From NCBI RefSeq assembly GCF_028736215.1, contig NZ_CP117883.1, positions 2,170,001-2,234,000 of the forward strand: DNA of 64,000 nt. The letters are read 5' to 3'. Origin of the DNA: Mucilaginibacter sp. KACC 22773. GTDB taxonomy: Bacteria > Bacteroidota > Bacteroidia > Sphingobacteriales > Sphingobacteriaceae. Below, one piece after another: positions 53,101-61,680 of the stretch. The translations under genes were made by a program, and so were the position numbers. Under the pieces are notes generated by a model, which was not told where the DNA came from, searched no databases, and worked only from the letters and a program-made list of their open reading frames with translations. Every line of letters starts with the position of its first letter. Position 1 is the first letter of the stretch.

Positions 53101-53382
53101 TTGGGCGAACAAATGGCCCGAAATGCTGATGGTAAGCAAGCTATAACTACTGCCTACCGCAAACTAACCAGCCGAAGCCCGACGCCAGATGAAGTAAGCC
53201 TGTTGATGGCCCTGCAACAGGTAGAACTCAAGAAGTTTAAAACACACCCCGAGAAACAAAAGGGCTGGCTTACCGCCGGCCAGTACCGGGTAGATAAAAA
53301 GCTGGATGGCGCTTTAATAGCCGCCAATACCGTAGTGGCCAGCGCCATTTTAAATTCAGATGCATCATTAACCAAAAGATAA
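50149..53382 (+). CDS. Planctomycete-type cytochrome/DUF1549/DUF1553 protein with LamG insert
   Basis: A 1077-residue exported protein. Order: signal peptide (1-27), a PSCyt1 cytochrome-like domain with heme site CFACH (58-62), a DUF1549 (PSCyt2) domain (about 165-380, with VGCAKCHDHKFDPI giving a second CxxCH), a LamG-like domain (about 448-665) and DUF1553 (PSD1, about 775-1035). These proteins come with DUF1501 partners in Planctomycetes and Bacteroidota and are thought to act on complex carbohydrates. The LamG insert suggests sugar or matrix binding. Its catalytic reaction is unknown. The stop is 7 bases before the DUF1501 gene. Confidence 0.92.
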   Translation: MMLRSFLVTLSAVMVTGSGLFFYSSAVDLPADVQKAYDALPPTVDYNIDVKPILSNKCFACHGPDKNKQKAGLRLDIAANAYAEVPDDIGVVAIKPGDLQHSEVVKRILSTDSTYLMPAPESHHTLSAYEKAVIIKWIKTGAVYKPHWAFVKPVKAAVPVVEGAVNNPIDNFVLARLKRQNLLPSKEADKELLLRRLSLDLTGLPPTLKEIDDFLKDASPNAYEKQVDRLLASPHYGEKMAVDWLDAARFADSHGYTVDRIRDMSPYRDWVIKAFNSNFSYDKFIQWQLAGDLMPHPTKDMIIATAFNRNHQQNMEGGVVEEEYQTEYVIDRTNTFGSAVLGMTVGCAKCHDHKFDPISQKNYYQLFSFFNNVKEAGQISWDDALPTPTLMLPTAQKEKILTFINDNIAQQKNTIAQTESKATAEFDKWLANGEYKKLATEKIPANGLQASFNFDKGDLASSVNPKDMGTMKREGGQAGDAPLFEAKGDGKALALNGDTWLDLNKIGVFRKSQPFSIGIWVNIPKQLSEGVIFHKGNSERLYNFRGYHLYLKNNKLELNMAHTGPSNAITLVTVDDVPRDRWMQLTATYDGSAKADGFKLYLDGSEMKMETTMDQLTKDILFMGDSQPGLQVGAWERGRGFKDGKVDDVVVYNRTLTAFEVKILAQKDSWQQVAAKSKDALGADDIGKLKAYYVTAVDPLMLAETKKLTALRTTLSDSTENVAELMVMQEMAKPKNSYLLNRGNYDMPGEQVFPNTPEAILPFAADLPKNRYGLAQWATNTDNPLVARVAVNRLWQNFFGTGLVKTSEDFGNQGEMPSHPELLDWLATTFVEQGWDMKALNKLIVMSATYRQDSRPTKEAAEKDPENRYLSHGPAYRMPAEMIRDNALFASGLLNTQIGGKSIKPYQPAGLWEINNTTYTPDTGKAVYRRSLYVIVKRSVPNPTLATFDAPSRSYCIIRRQKTNTPLQALVTLNDPTFVEAAKVLGEQMARNADGKQAITTAYRKLTSRSPTPDEVSLLMALQQVELKKFKTHPEKQKGWLTAGQYRVDKKLDGALIAANTVVASAILNSDASLTKR

Positions 53383-53389
53383 AATATCC

Positions 53390-54892
53390 ATGTCAGATTT
53401 TCACCATGATGAGGAATTCAGGCTGCATACGCCGGAGTTTAATGAGCTTCACCGGAAGATGGACAGGCGCAATTTTTTAACCAAAGCTTCACTGGGTTTG
53501 GGCGCGCTGGCCGTTGGATCGTTGTTTGGCAACAGTGTTTTTGGCAGCCCGCTTAAACGCCCGGGCAGCCTGGAGGATGATATTTTGAGTGCCCTGCCGC
53601 AAATTGCACCGAAGGCCAAAAGGGTAGTATACCTGTTCCAGGCGGGCGGGCCATCGCAATTTGAAACTTTTGATTATAAGCCTAAACTGGCTGCCATGCT
53701 TGGCCAAAACCTGCCCGATTCGGTGAGGCAGGGGCAAAGGCTTACCGGCATGAGCGCCAACCAGAGTGTGCTGCCGCTGGCACCATCATTTTGTAAATTT
53801 AACCGGCACGGCCAAAGCCAAACCTGGATGAGCGAATTGATGCCCTTTACCGCCCAGGTGGTAGATGAACTGTGTATTGTAAAATCGTTGTACTCCGAAG
53901 CAATAAACCACGATCCGGCTATAACTTTCCTGCAAACGGGAAACCAGCTGCCGGGCAGGCCATCTATAGGCTCCTGGATTAGCTACGGTTTAGGGTCGGA
54001 TAATCAAAACCTGCCTACTTTTATTGTACTGGTCTCAAAAAACGCCCCTAAAGACCAGCCTTTGTACGCCCGGCTATGGGGTAACGGTTTCCTGCCATCC
54101 AAATTCCAGGGGGTGCAGTTTGGTTCGGGTAAAGACCCTGTTTTGTTCCTGAATAACCCCGAAGGTTATGATGGGGCAGATAGAAAGGAAATGCTGGAAT
54201 ACCTGTCTAAACTAAACAACCTGCAAAACGCCGCCTATGCCGATCCTGAAGTTGATGCCCGCATAGCCCAGTATGAAATGGCTGCACGCATGCAAACATC
54301 GGTGCCCGAGGTGATGAGCACCGCCAACGAACCCAAAGAAATTTTTGACATGTACGGCCCCGATAGTAAAGACCCCGGTACCTATGCCGCCAATTGCCTG
54401 CTTGCGCGAAAACTGTTGGAAAAAGATGTGAAGTTTGTGCAGCTATACCACCAGGGCTGGGATCAGCATAGTAACCTGCCATCGGGTATAGCCGGCCAAT
54501 GTAAGGCTACCGACCAGGCTACCGCTGCATTAATCAAAGACCTGAAACAACGCGGCATGCTGGACGATACCCTGGTGATATGGGGCGGCGAATTTGGCCG
54601 CACCGCATACTCGCAGGGCAAGCTAACTGCCGATAATTACGGCCGCGATCATCACCCGCGCTGCTTTACCATGTGGATGGCCGGTGCCGGCGTAAAACAC
54701 GGCATCAGCTATGGCGAAACGGATGATTTTAGCTACAATATTGTAAAAGACCCGGTGCATGTACACGATTTTCAGGCCACACTGCTGCACCTGATGGGTA
54801 TCAACCACGAATTGCTTACCTACCAGTTCCAGGGCCGCCGTTTCAGGCTTACCGATGTGGAGGGAAAAGTGGTGAGGGATATTTTGAGTTAG
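53390..54892 (+). CDS. Tat-exported DUF1501 protein
   Basis: A 500-residue protein of the DUF1501 family, whose fold is related to alkaline phosphatase and sulfatase. A Tat signal (MDRRNFLTKAS) lies at 24-34, after an unusual hydrophilic lead of 23 residues. FQAGGPSQFETFDYKP at the start of the mature protein and WGGEFGRTAYSQG with AGAGVKHG near the C-terminus are family marks. It follows the PSCyt/PSD1 gene by 7 bases, the usual pairing. The reaction is not known. Confidence 0.92.
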   Translation: MSDFHHDEEFRLHTPEFNELHRKMDRRNFLTKASLGLGALAVGSLFGNSVFGSPLKRPGSLEDDILSALPQIAPKAKRVVYLFQAGGPSQFETFDYKPKLAAMLGQNLPDSVRQGQRLTGMSANQSVLPLAPSFCKFNRHGQSQTWMSELMPFTAQVVDELCIVKSLYSEAINHDPAITFLQTGNQLPGRPSIGSWISYGLGSDNQNLPTFIVLVSKNAPKDQPLYARLWGNGFLPSKFQGVQFGSGKDPVLFLNNPEGYDGADRKEMLEYLSKLNNLQNAAYADPEVDARIAQYEMAARMQTSVPEVMSTANEPKEIFDMYGPDSKDPGTYAANCLLARKLLEKDVKFVQLYHQGWDQHSNLPSGIAGQCKATDQATAALIKDLKQRGMLDDTLVIWGGEFGRTAYSQGKLTADNYGRDHHPRCFTMWMAGAGVKHGISYGETDDFSYNIVKDPVHVHDFQATLLHLMGINHELLTYQFQGRRFRLTDVEGKVVRDILS

Positions 54893-55521
54893 TATCATTT
54901 TTAGTAGTAAGTAGTAAGTATCAAGTAGTAAGATTTTAGAAGGGTGAAGCCGCTGCCGCGAGCTTCCAGCTCGTGGTTAATCATGTTTGCAGCTTTCAGC
55001 TGCATTTGGTTGATTGTTTTTCTATCAGCTACAAGATCAGCATATCGAGATTAACAATAAAGCGATAGAAGTTTGCGCCGCTTCCGCGAGCTTCCAGCTC
55101 GTGGTTAATCATGTTTGCAGCTATCAGCTACATTTGGTTGGATTGTTTTCTATCAGCTACAAGATCAGCATATCGAGATTAGCAATAAAGCGATAGAAGT
55201 TTGCGTCCTAAATTCGGCTGAAAGCTGAAACTATATAGCCCACGGGCTGAAAGCCCGCGGGAGCTGGGGTTTTGTTGATTATGTAATATTTGATAATTAG
55301 CAGGTATATTTTATTTGTACATACAAATAAGAAATCAGATATTAGAACTTGTTTTAACCAATTGAGCAATGATAAAGCCAACCGCATTAAGAAGCTGTTC
55401 GGATACTTGATACTAACTACTTGATACTATTTTATTAACCAGATAAGCACCTATTGAAAAAGTCGACTGCGTTCCGCAGCTGTCTTGATACTTGATACTT
55501 ACTACTTGATACTATTACATT
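54893..55521. repeat. Repeat-rich spacer with word arrays at both ends
   Basis: No gene is visible. An AGTAGTAAGTATCAAG word array (54901-54932) at the left and its reverse complement form at the right (55412-55430 and 55483-55515) enclose two tandem 128-bp units and a further CGGGCTGAAAGCCCG hairpin (55242-55256). An open frame across the tandem units is present but is repeat DNA. Confidence 0.8.
54949..55204. repeat. Two tandem 128-bp units
   Basis: Units 54949-55076 and 55077-55204 are direct repeats with only a few differences (for example CTGCCGCG against CTTCCGCG at the start). Each has internal dyads: GAGCTTCCAGCTC and GCAGCTTTCAGCTGC, and CTATCAGC-type words. The copies have kept small differences, so the duplication is not brand new. 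Confidence 0.9.
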
Positions 55522-56625
55522 ATGGAAAGAAGGAATTTTATAAAAAACTCGGCCATCGCATCGGCACTGGTGGCTGCTGCCCCGGTAAATAGTTTTGCTA
55601 TTTTGCACAAGGACCTACAACCCGATGACCAGACCATAGGGCAGGGTGGATACACCTACAAAGCCGACAAAGGCTGGGCAAAAATCAGTGTAAACAGCCA
55701 TCCGCTGGCCAATTGCCACGAAATGGTCCAGGACAGTAAGGGGCGTTTGATCATGCTGGGCGACCATACCCAAAACAACATCCTCATTTTTGACAAATCG
55801 GGCAAACTGCTTGATTATTGGGGCACCGCATTACCAGGCGGCCATGGGCTAACCATCAGCAAAGAAGGGGGCGAAGATTTTTTACTGTTGACTGACTGCG
55901 GCTGGGCAGTTGATAAAACAGGCAACTCGTACGGGCAATCGGGGCAGGTGCTTAAAACCACTGTTGATGGTAAGCTGATATTTGCCATTGGTCACCCACG
56001 TACCATTGGTGTTTATAAAGATAATGAACCCTTTAAACCAACTGAGACGGCGGTTGCCCCCAACGGCGATATTTATGTGGCCGATGGTTACGGATCGGAT
56101 TATATTATTCATTACGATAGCAAGGGGCAGTATATCCGTCATTTCGGCGGGCATAATAATGCCAATAAGGATCATAACCTGGTGAACGCGCATGGCATCA
56201 CGGTAGATACGCGCGACAAAAATAATCCTACGCTCATTTGTACCTCGCGCGAAGAAAACTGCTTTAAAGTATTTACCATGGATGGTAAATTCATTAAGCG
56301 TATCGATATGCCGGGCATGTATGTTTGCCGGGCGGTAATTGACGATCAAAATATTTACGCCGGTGTTTGCTGGAGCAAGGATGCCAGCGGTAACCGGTTT
56401 GATTATTCGGGCTTTGTAACCATTTTGGATAAAGACAATAAAGTGGTATCAAACCCGGGCGGTGCCGCGCCTGTGTATAAAAACGGTGTTTTACAGCCTA
56501 CTTTACAAGCGTCGAGCCGCATTTTTCAGCACGGTCATGACGTTTGTGTTGATGAAGATAAAAATGTTTATGTATGCCAATGGAATGCTTATCATACGGC
56601 TCCGGTGAAATTAACAAGGGTGTAA
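55522..56625 (+). CDS. Exported NHL/6-bladed beta-propeller protein
   Basis: A 367-residue protein with a Tat-like N-terminus (MERRNFIKNSAIASALVAAA) and a six-bladed NHL-type propeller. Repeated strand patterns are GDIYVADGYGSDYIIHYDSKG, DGKFIKRIDMPG and KNVYVCQWN. The HPxxIGVYKDNEPFKPTE segment is common in Bacteroidota exported sugar-locus propellers. It probably binds or modifies a carbohydrate or acts as a peptidyl-glycine lyase-like protein; no metal-site residues can be given with certainty. It precedes the fucosidase by 120 bases. Confidence 0.8.
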   Translation: MERRNFIKNSAIASALVAAAPVNSFAILHKDLQPDDQTIGQGGYTYKADKGWAKISVNSHPLANCHEMVQDSKGRLIMLGDHTQNNILIFDKSGKLLDYWGTALPGGHGLTISKEGGEDFLLLTDCGWAVDKTGNSYGQSGQVLKTTVDGKLIFAIGHPRTIGVYKDNEPFKPTETAVAPNGDIYVADGYGSDYIIHYDSKGQYIRHFGGHNNANKDHNLVNAHGITVDTRDKNNPTLICTSREENCFKVFTMDGKFIKRIDMPGMYVCRAVIDDQNIYAGVCWSKDASGNRFDYSGFVTILDKDNKVVSNPGGAAPVYKNGVLQPTLQASSRIFQHGHDVCVDEDKNVYVCQWNAYHTAPVKLTRV

Positions 56626-56745
56626 GTTAATCAGGTATATAGTCAATATCGTTGAATAATATGCCAATATGAATTCAATTTTAATTACCTGTTTTTAACA
56701 ATCTTAGCTACCTTCAAACACCTTACTAAATTAATTTAGCTAACT

Positions 56746-58167
56746 ATGATTAACAGTATTACCAAAACAAAATTAATCCAGTTTTTAATAACCGCGCTAA
56801 TTTTAAGCGTAACCAATGTAAACGCTCAAAGCGTTTCAAAAAAACAGTTGCCGCTTTCAGAATTACAGCAAAAATTTGTCGACCTGCGTTTCGGCATGTT
56901 CATTCACTTTAATATACCAACTTACGAGAACGCCGACTGGCCTGATCCTGAAACACCCGCATCGGAGTTTAACCCTAAAAAACTGGATTGTGTGCAATGG
57001 GCAAAGGCAGCAAAATCGGCCAATATGAGCTATGGTTGTTTAACTACCAAGCACCATAGTGGTTTTTGCATCTGGGATACCAAAAGCACCGATTACAATG
57101 TGATGAACAGTCCGTTGAAACGCGATGTGGTTAAAGAGTATGTTAAAGCTTTTCGGGATGAAGGCTTAAAGGTGATGCTGTACTACTCTATTTTAGATAC
57201 ACATCACAAACTGCGCCCTAATATGATCCAGCCAAGGCATATCGAGATGATCAAAAAGCAGATAACCGAGTTGCTTACCAACTACGGCCCGATAGAAGCT
57301 TTGATCATTGACGGCTGGGATGCACCATGGTCAAGGATATCTTATGACGATGTCCCTTTCCAGGAAATCTATCAGCTGGTAAAATCATTACAACCAAACT
57401 GCCTGATGATGGATTTGAACGGCGCCAAATACCCGGGAGATGGTTTGTATTACACCGATATTAAAACCTATGAAATGGGTGCCGGCCAGCGTTTATCAAA
57501 AGAAACCAATAAAATGCCGGCCTTGGCTTGCCTGCCAATACAGGCTAACTGGTTTTGGAAAACAGACTTCCCAACAACACCAATCCGCGATGTAAATAAA
57601 TTTGTTAATGAAACCCTGATCCCGCTTAATAATGCCAGCTGTAACTTTATCCTGAACGTAGCGCCAAACACCGATGGTTTGATGGACGATAACGCGCTTG
57701 CCGGTTTAAAACAAATAGGGCAGCTATGGAAAAATGAAGGCCCGGTAGGCAAATTAGGCGAAACAGGCCCGCCGATAGTATCGCACAACCTGGCTAAACA
57801 CGCGCCGGCCAACTCAAGCTGGAGCGATGACTCCGAGATTATGGATTTTGCCAACGATGATGATTTTAGCACCGTGTGGCAGTCGAACCCAAGGGTAAAA
57901 AATCCATGGTACGAGGTTACTTTAAAACCAGGCCAGCCTTTTAACACGGTGGTGATATTTGAACGCAAACCCAACATTAAAAAATACAAGCTGGAATACC
58001 TTGATGGTGCCACCTGGAAAACAATATTTGAAGGCGAGAACCTAAGCCGCGTTAAAGTAAACCGCTTTGCCCAGGTAAAAGGCGACAAAGTACGCATGTC
58101 TATCGAAACCTATGATAATGCGCCAAGTATAGCGGAATTCCAGGTTTATAATGAACCGAAATTGTAG
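56746..58167 (+). CDS. GH29-family alpha-L-fucosidase
   Basis: A 473-residue secreted enzyme with a Sec signal (cleavage near NAQ) and a (beta/alpha)8 catalytic domain (about 40-340). RFGMFIHFNI, LTTKHHSGFCIWDTKSTDYNV and LIIDGWDAPW identify GH29; Asp189 in the last motif is the probable nucleophile. The C-terminal portion (about 350-473) is a discoidin-like carbohydrate-binding module (FSTVWQSNPRVKNPWYEV). It removes alpha-linked fucose. It is near, but not strictly in operon with, the NHL gene. Confidence 0.93.
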   Translation: MINSITKTKLIQFLITALILSVTNVNAQSVSKKQLPLSELQQKFVDLRFGMFIHFNIPTYENADWPDPETPASEFNPKKLDCVQWAKAAKSANMSYGCLTTKHHSGFCIWDTKSTDYNVMNSPLKRDVVKEYVKAFRDEGLKVMLYYSILDTHHKLRPNMIQPRHIEMIKKQITELLTNYGPIEALIIDGWDAPWSRISYDDVPFQEIYQLVKSLQPNCLMMDLNGAKYPGDGLYYTDIKTYEMGAGQRLSKETNKMPALACLPIQANWFWKTDFPTTPIRDVNKFVNETLIPLNNASCNFILNVAPNTDGLMDDNALAGLKQIGQLWKNEGPVGKLGETGPPIVSHNLAKHAPANSSWSDDSEIMDFANDDDFSTVWQSNPRVKNPWYEVTLKPGQPFNTVVIFERKPNIKKYKLEYLDGATWKTIFEGENLSRVKVNRFAQVKGDKVRMSIETYDNAPSIAEFQVYNEPKL

Positions 58168-58327
58168 ATGTGCAGATTTCAGATTACAGATGTGCAGATG
58201 ATGTTTGAAGGATTAGTTTGCAAATTTCAGATTTACAGATGATTATAAAACGATTGCCTCATGCCAAATACATGAGGCAATTTTTGCTTTTTGAACATCT
58301 ACACATCTGTAATCTGAAATCTGCACA
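58165..58327. repeat. Word-array inverted repeat (CAGATTTCAGATTACAGATG type)
   Basis: Left array 58165-58200 and right array 58295-58327 are inverted copies of CAGAT-type words, with a further degenerate copy at 58218-58241 and a terminator inside. It lies right after the fucosidase stop. Confidence 0.8.
58253..58286 (+). terminator. Intrinsic terminator after the fucosidase gene
   Basis: A perfect 11-bp stem (58253-58263 and 58271-58281) with a 7-base loop ends in a T tract. It lies 86 bases after the stop codon, between the arms of the word array. Confidence 0.8.
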
Positions 58328-58346
58328 TTTTTCACTTCATTTGTAA

Positions 58347-60395
58347 ATGCACTTCATCTATCCGGCTTTTTTATTTGCATTACTTACGTTAGCTATCCCG
58401 GTAATTATCCACCTGTTCAACTTTCGGAAGTTTCAGAAGGTTAATTTTAGCAATGTTCAGTTTTTAAAAGAGATACAGGAGCAACAATCGTCCCGCCGTA
58501 ATTTAAAGGAGCGTTTGATTTTGGCTTCACGGTTATTGGCTTTGTTTTTTTTGGTGCTGGCTTTTGCAAGGCCTTTTATCCCCGGTCAAAATTCTGCGGG
58601 TGCGGGCAGGCAAAATGTAGTGAGTGTTTTTGTTGATAATTCATACTCCATGCAAACCCTTAACCGCGAGGGTTCATTATTGGACGATGCCAGGCAAAAA
58701 GCTAAAGAGATAGCGTCGGCATACAATATAAATGATCGTTTTCAATTGCTTACGCAGGATTTTGAGGGCAAGCATCAGCGCCTGCTTAGCCGCGATGAGT
58801 TTAATGACGCGGTAGACCAGGTAAAGATTAGCCCACAAAGCCGAAAATTGCAGGAAATTATTGGCAGGCAGCAAAGTTTACTGTTAGCCCGGCCCGGCAC
58901 TACAAAAGCTGCCTATATTATATCTGATCTGCAAAAAAACATGGCTGATAAGCCGCTGAAAGCCGATAGTAGTATCGCTTACAGTCTCATCCAGCTTAAA
59001 GCCGGTAACCTCTCAAACGTAACTGTTGATTCTGTTTGGCTGCTCAGCGCCATCCATCGGCCCGGCGAAAGTGAGAAGCTGGTGGTGCGCCTGCACAATT
59101 ACGCCGGAGAAAAGGCAGAGAAGATCCCTTTAAAAGTATTAATTAATGGCGAGCAAAAGGCACTGGGCAGCTATACCGTTGCTGCACGCGCTGTACAAAA
59201 CGATACCTTGTCGTTTATGGGCCTGCAGGCAGGCTGGCAGCAGGGCGAAGTGCAATTACAGGATAACCCCATTACCTTTGATAATAAATTCTATTTCAGC
59301 TTTAACGTGGCACAACAGATGCCTGTTTTGCTGATTGATGCAGGCATAGCCAACCCATACCTGAAAGCCGTTTTTGCAGCCGATGTTTTTTTTAAAACCA
59401 GGAACGTGCCTGAGGGTAATGTTGATTATGGGGCTTTAAGCACTTATCCTTTAATTGTGCTAAGCGATATTAAAGCGATATCTACCGGATTGGCGCAGCA
59501 GCTGAAAACTTATGTTTCCAAAGGTGGTACGCTGGCGATTTTCCCCTCGGCCAATGCCGATCTGGCTAATTACCGGCTGTTCCTGCAGGGCATGAATGCC
59601 GCTTACCCCGAAAAGTTAATAACCGAAGCAAACAAGGTATCCGGCCTTAACCGCCAAAGCCCGGTATTCAAAAATGTATTTGAAAGTTTTCCTCAAAACC
59701 CCGATTTGCCGGTGGTAAAAAAATATTATCAGTTAAGTGCTGCCCATGGCGTTGCCGATAACCTGATGACGCTTACCGGCGGCCAAACTTTTTGGGCCGG
59801 CTATAACAGCGGCAAAGGCAAAGTTTACATAGCTGCTGTTCCCTTAGATGAAGAATTTAGCAATTTGCCCCGGCATGCGTTGTTTGTGCCGGTATTGTTC
59901 AGGATAGCTTTATTAAGCGGCCATGACCTGCCGCTTTTTTACACTTTAGGGCAGGATGAGGCTTTAGAGATTCCGCCGGTGCAAATCGCCGAAAAACAAT
60001 TGCTTAAATTGAGCAAGGGGGAACAAAGTATTATACCAGATGTAAGGCAGCAGGAGGGTAGCACGTTGTTGTATGTATCCGATCAATTACATGAACCCGG
60101 CATTTATACTTTAAAAAAACAAGACAGCACCCTGGCGGCGCTGGCTTTTAACGATAACAGGAGCGAATCGGATATGAGTTACCTCGACGCCGCGGCTTTA
60201 AAAGAAATTATGCCAAAGTCAAGCGCCTTAATTACAGGAGGTAACGCCTCATTAAAAGGTATTGTTGCCGAAACAAATTTAGGTACACAATTATGGAAAC
60301 TTTGTATAATTTTGGCATTGATTTTTCTGGCTGCCGAAATTGTGCTCATCAGGTATTTTAAACCGGGTGTCGCGGTAGTAAAACACCCGGTTTAA
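58347..60395 (+). CDS. BatA-like membrane protein with vWA-type domain
   Basis: A 682-residue protein. An N-terminal BatA (aerotolerance-type) unit spans two helices (about 4-25 and 60-80), with FRKFQKVNFSNVQFLKEI between them. A von Willebrand A-like domain (about 90-280) shows a metal-adhesion start DNSYSM. A C-terminal helix (about 655-675) closes the protein. Such proteins work with MoxR-type ATPases in envelope stress in Bacteroidota, but none is next to it here. It is 28 bases before the dihydroorotase-like gene. Confidence 0.85.
   Translation: MHFIYPAFLFALLTLAIPVIIHLFNFRKFQKVNFSNVQFLKEIQEQQSSRRNLKERLILASRLLALFFLVLAFARPFIPGQNSAGAGRQNVVSVFVDNSYSMQTLNREGSLLDDARQKAKEIASAYNINDRFQLLTQDFEGKHQRLLSRDEFNDAVDQVKISPQSRKLQEIIGRQQSLLLARPGTTKAAYIISDLQKNMADKPLKADSSIAYSLIQLKAGNLSNVTVDSVWLLSAIHRPGESEKLVVRLHNYAGEKAEKIPLKVLINGEQKALGSYTVAARAVQNDTLSFMGLQAGWQQGEVQLQDNPITFDNKFYFSFNVAQQMPVLLIDAGIANPYLKAVFAADVFFKTRNVPEGNVDYGALSTYPLIVLSDIKAISTGLAQQLKTYVSKGGTLAIFPSANADLANYRLFLQGMNAAYPEKLITEANKVSGLNRQSPVFKNVFESFPQNPDLPVVKKYYQLSAAHGVADNLMTLTGGQTFWAGYNSGKGKVYIAAVPLDEEFSNLPRHALFVPVLFRIALLSGHDLPLFYTLGQDEALEIPPVQIAEKQLLKLSKGEQSIIPDVRQQEGSTLLYVSDQLHEPGIYTLKKQDSTLAALAFNDNRSESDMSYLDAAALKEIMPKSSALITGGNASLKGIVAETNLGTQLWKLCIILALIFLAAEIVLIRYFKPGVAVVKHPV
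60360..60393 (+). promoter_or_regulatory. Hairpin spanning the end of the BatA-like gene
   Basis: Arms 60360-60370 and 60383-60393 are perfect 11-bp reverse complements (AAACCGGGTGT) and include the last codons and the first base of the stop. No T tract follows. It may cause partial termination or mRNA processing before the next gene. Confidence 0.5.
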
Positions 60396-60423
60396 TCAAC
60401 AAAAAATCCTTAAAGCGGTGCTA

Positions 60424-61674
60424 ATGAATTTGCTTATCAAATCTGCCACTATCCTTGATCCCGGATCGCCCTTTCATCAACAAATTGCCGATATTTTAAT
60501 TGAAAACGGAGTTATCACCCGTATTGCTGACGATATTGAAGCTGATGCTAAGTTAATTGAAGCAGAAGGCAAATACGTTTCGCCTGGCTTTTTCGATTTA
60601 AACTGCAATATAGGCGAATTGGGGTTAGAAACAAAGGAAGATATAGCATCGGGTACGCAAGCCGCCGCCGCCGGAGGTTTTACCGGCGTGGCTATGATGC
60701 CTAATACCGCAAACCCGGTGCACTCCAAAGCCGAGGTTGAATACCTCATTAACCGTTCAAAAGGTAATTTGGTAGATGTTTACCCTTTAGGTACCATATC
60801 GCACAAGCGGGAGGGGAAAGACCTTGCCGAGATGTATGATATGTTCCTGAGCGGTGCCAAAGCTTTTACTGATGGTAACCGCCCCGTGCAGGATGCCGGT
60901 TTAATGGAACGTGCTTTACTGTATGCGCAAGGTTTTGATGCGATGGTATTCTCGTATCCCGAAGATACCGCTATTGCAGGCAAGGCCAAGGTGAATGAAG
61001 GCGAAATCAGTACCCTCTTGGGCATGAAGGGAATCCCCTCATTGGCCGAAGAACTGATGATAGCCCGCGACCTTTACCTGGCCGAGTATACCGTGTCCAA
61101 AATACATTTCAGTACCATATCAACTGCCCGTTCTGTAGAGCTTATCAGGGAAGCCAAACGAAAGGGGCTGGAGGTTACCTGTGATGTCGCCGCACACCAT
61201 TTGATACTTACTGATGAAGCATTATTGGGCTTTGATAGCCAATACAAGGTAAAGCCACCCTTACGTACCAGGGATGACGTAAAAGCGCTTATAAAAGGCT
61301 TAAAAGACGGCACAATTGATGCCATTGTATCGCAGCATACACCGCACGAAATCGAATTTAAAGATGTGGAATTTGAAGTGGCAGCTTATGGTATGGTAGG
61401 TTTTCAAACTGTATTACCGCTTGCGCTTAAGGCCGGCTTGCCGGTTGAATTGCTGGTAGAAAAACTGGCTATCAATCCACGTGAAATACTTGGGGTAGCT
61501 GTGCCTGTAATTGCCGAAGACGAAAAAGCCAACCTGGTGCTTTTTGATATTGATACGGAGTGGGAGTATAATAGCAAGAGCAATATGTCAAAATCAATAA
61601 ACTCGCCCTTTATTGGCGATACTTTAAAAGGAAAAGTGCTGTTAACATTTAACAACAAACAAATATCTAAATAG
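60424..61674 (+). CDS. Dihydroorotase homologue lacking the metal site
   Basis: A 416-residue amidohydrolase of the type I dihydroorotase family (start ATG at 60424; a GTG two codons upstream is possible). The scaffold is full length: NLLIKSATILDP, GFTGVAMMPNT, NPREILGV. The zinc motif DxHxH reads DLNCN (58-62), so both histidines are asparagines, and the catalytic DHAPH motif reads QHTPH with Gln304 in place of the aspartate. It is probably not a working dihydroorotase; similar defective subunits support aspartate transcarbamoylase assembly in other bacteria. Its neighbours are BatA-like and unknown, not pyrimidine genes. Confidence 0.87.
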   Translation: MNLLIKSATILDPGSPFHQQIADILIENGVITRIADDIEADAKLIEAEGKYVSPGFFDLNCNIGELGLETKEDIASGTQAAAAGGFTGVAMMPNTANPVHSKAEVEYLINRSKGNLVDVYPLGTISHKREGKDLAEMYDMFLSGAKAFTDGNRPVQDAGLMERALLYAQGFDAMVFSYPEDTAIAGKAKVNEGEISTLLGMKGIPSLAEELMIARDLYLAEYTVSKIHFSTISTARSVELIREAKRKGLEVTCDVAAHHLILTDEALLGFDSQYKVKPPLRTRDDVKALIKGLKDGTIDAIVSQHTPHEIEFKDVEFEVAAYGMVGFQTVLPLALKAGLPVELLVEKLAINPREILGVAVPVIAEDEKANLVLFDIDTEWEYNSKSNMSKSINSPFIGDTLKGKVLLTFNNKQISK

Positions 61675-61680
61675 AAAAAC

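Noticed and set aside
55014..55196. Open frame of 60 codons between the DUF1501 and NHL genes
   Set aside because: It spans the junction of the tandem 128-bp units; its openness is explained by the repeat.
54949..55204. CRISPR array
   Set aside because: Only two units, 128 bases long and adjacent without spacers; no cas genes in the window.
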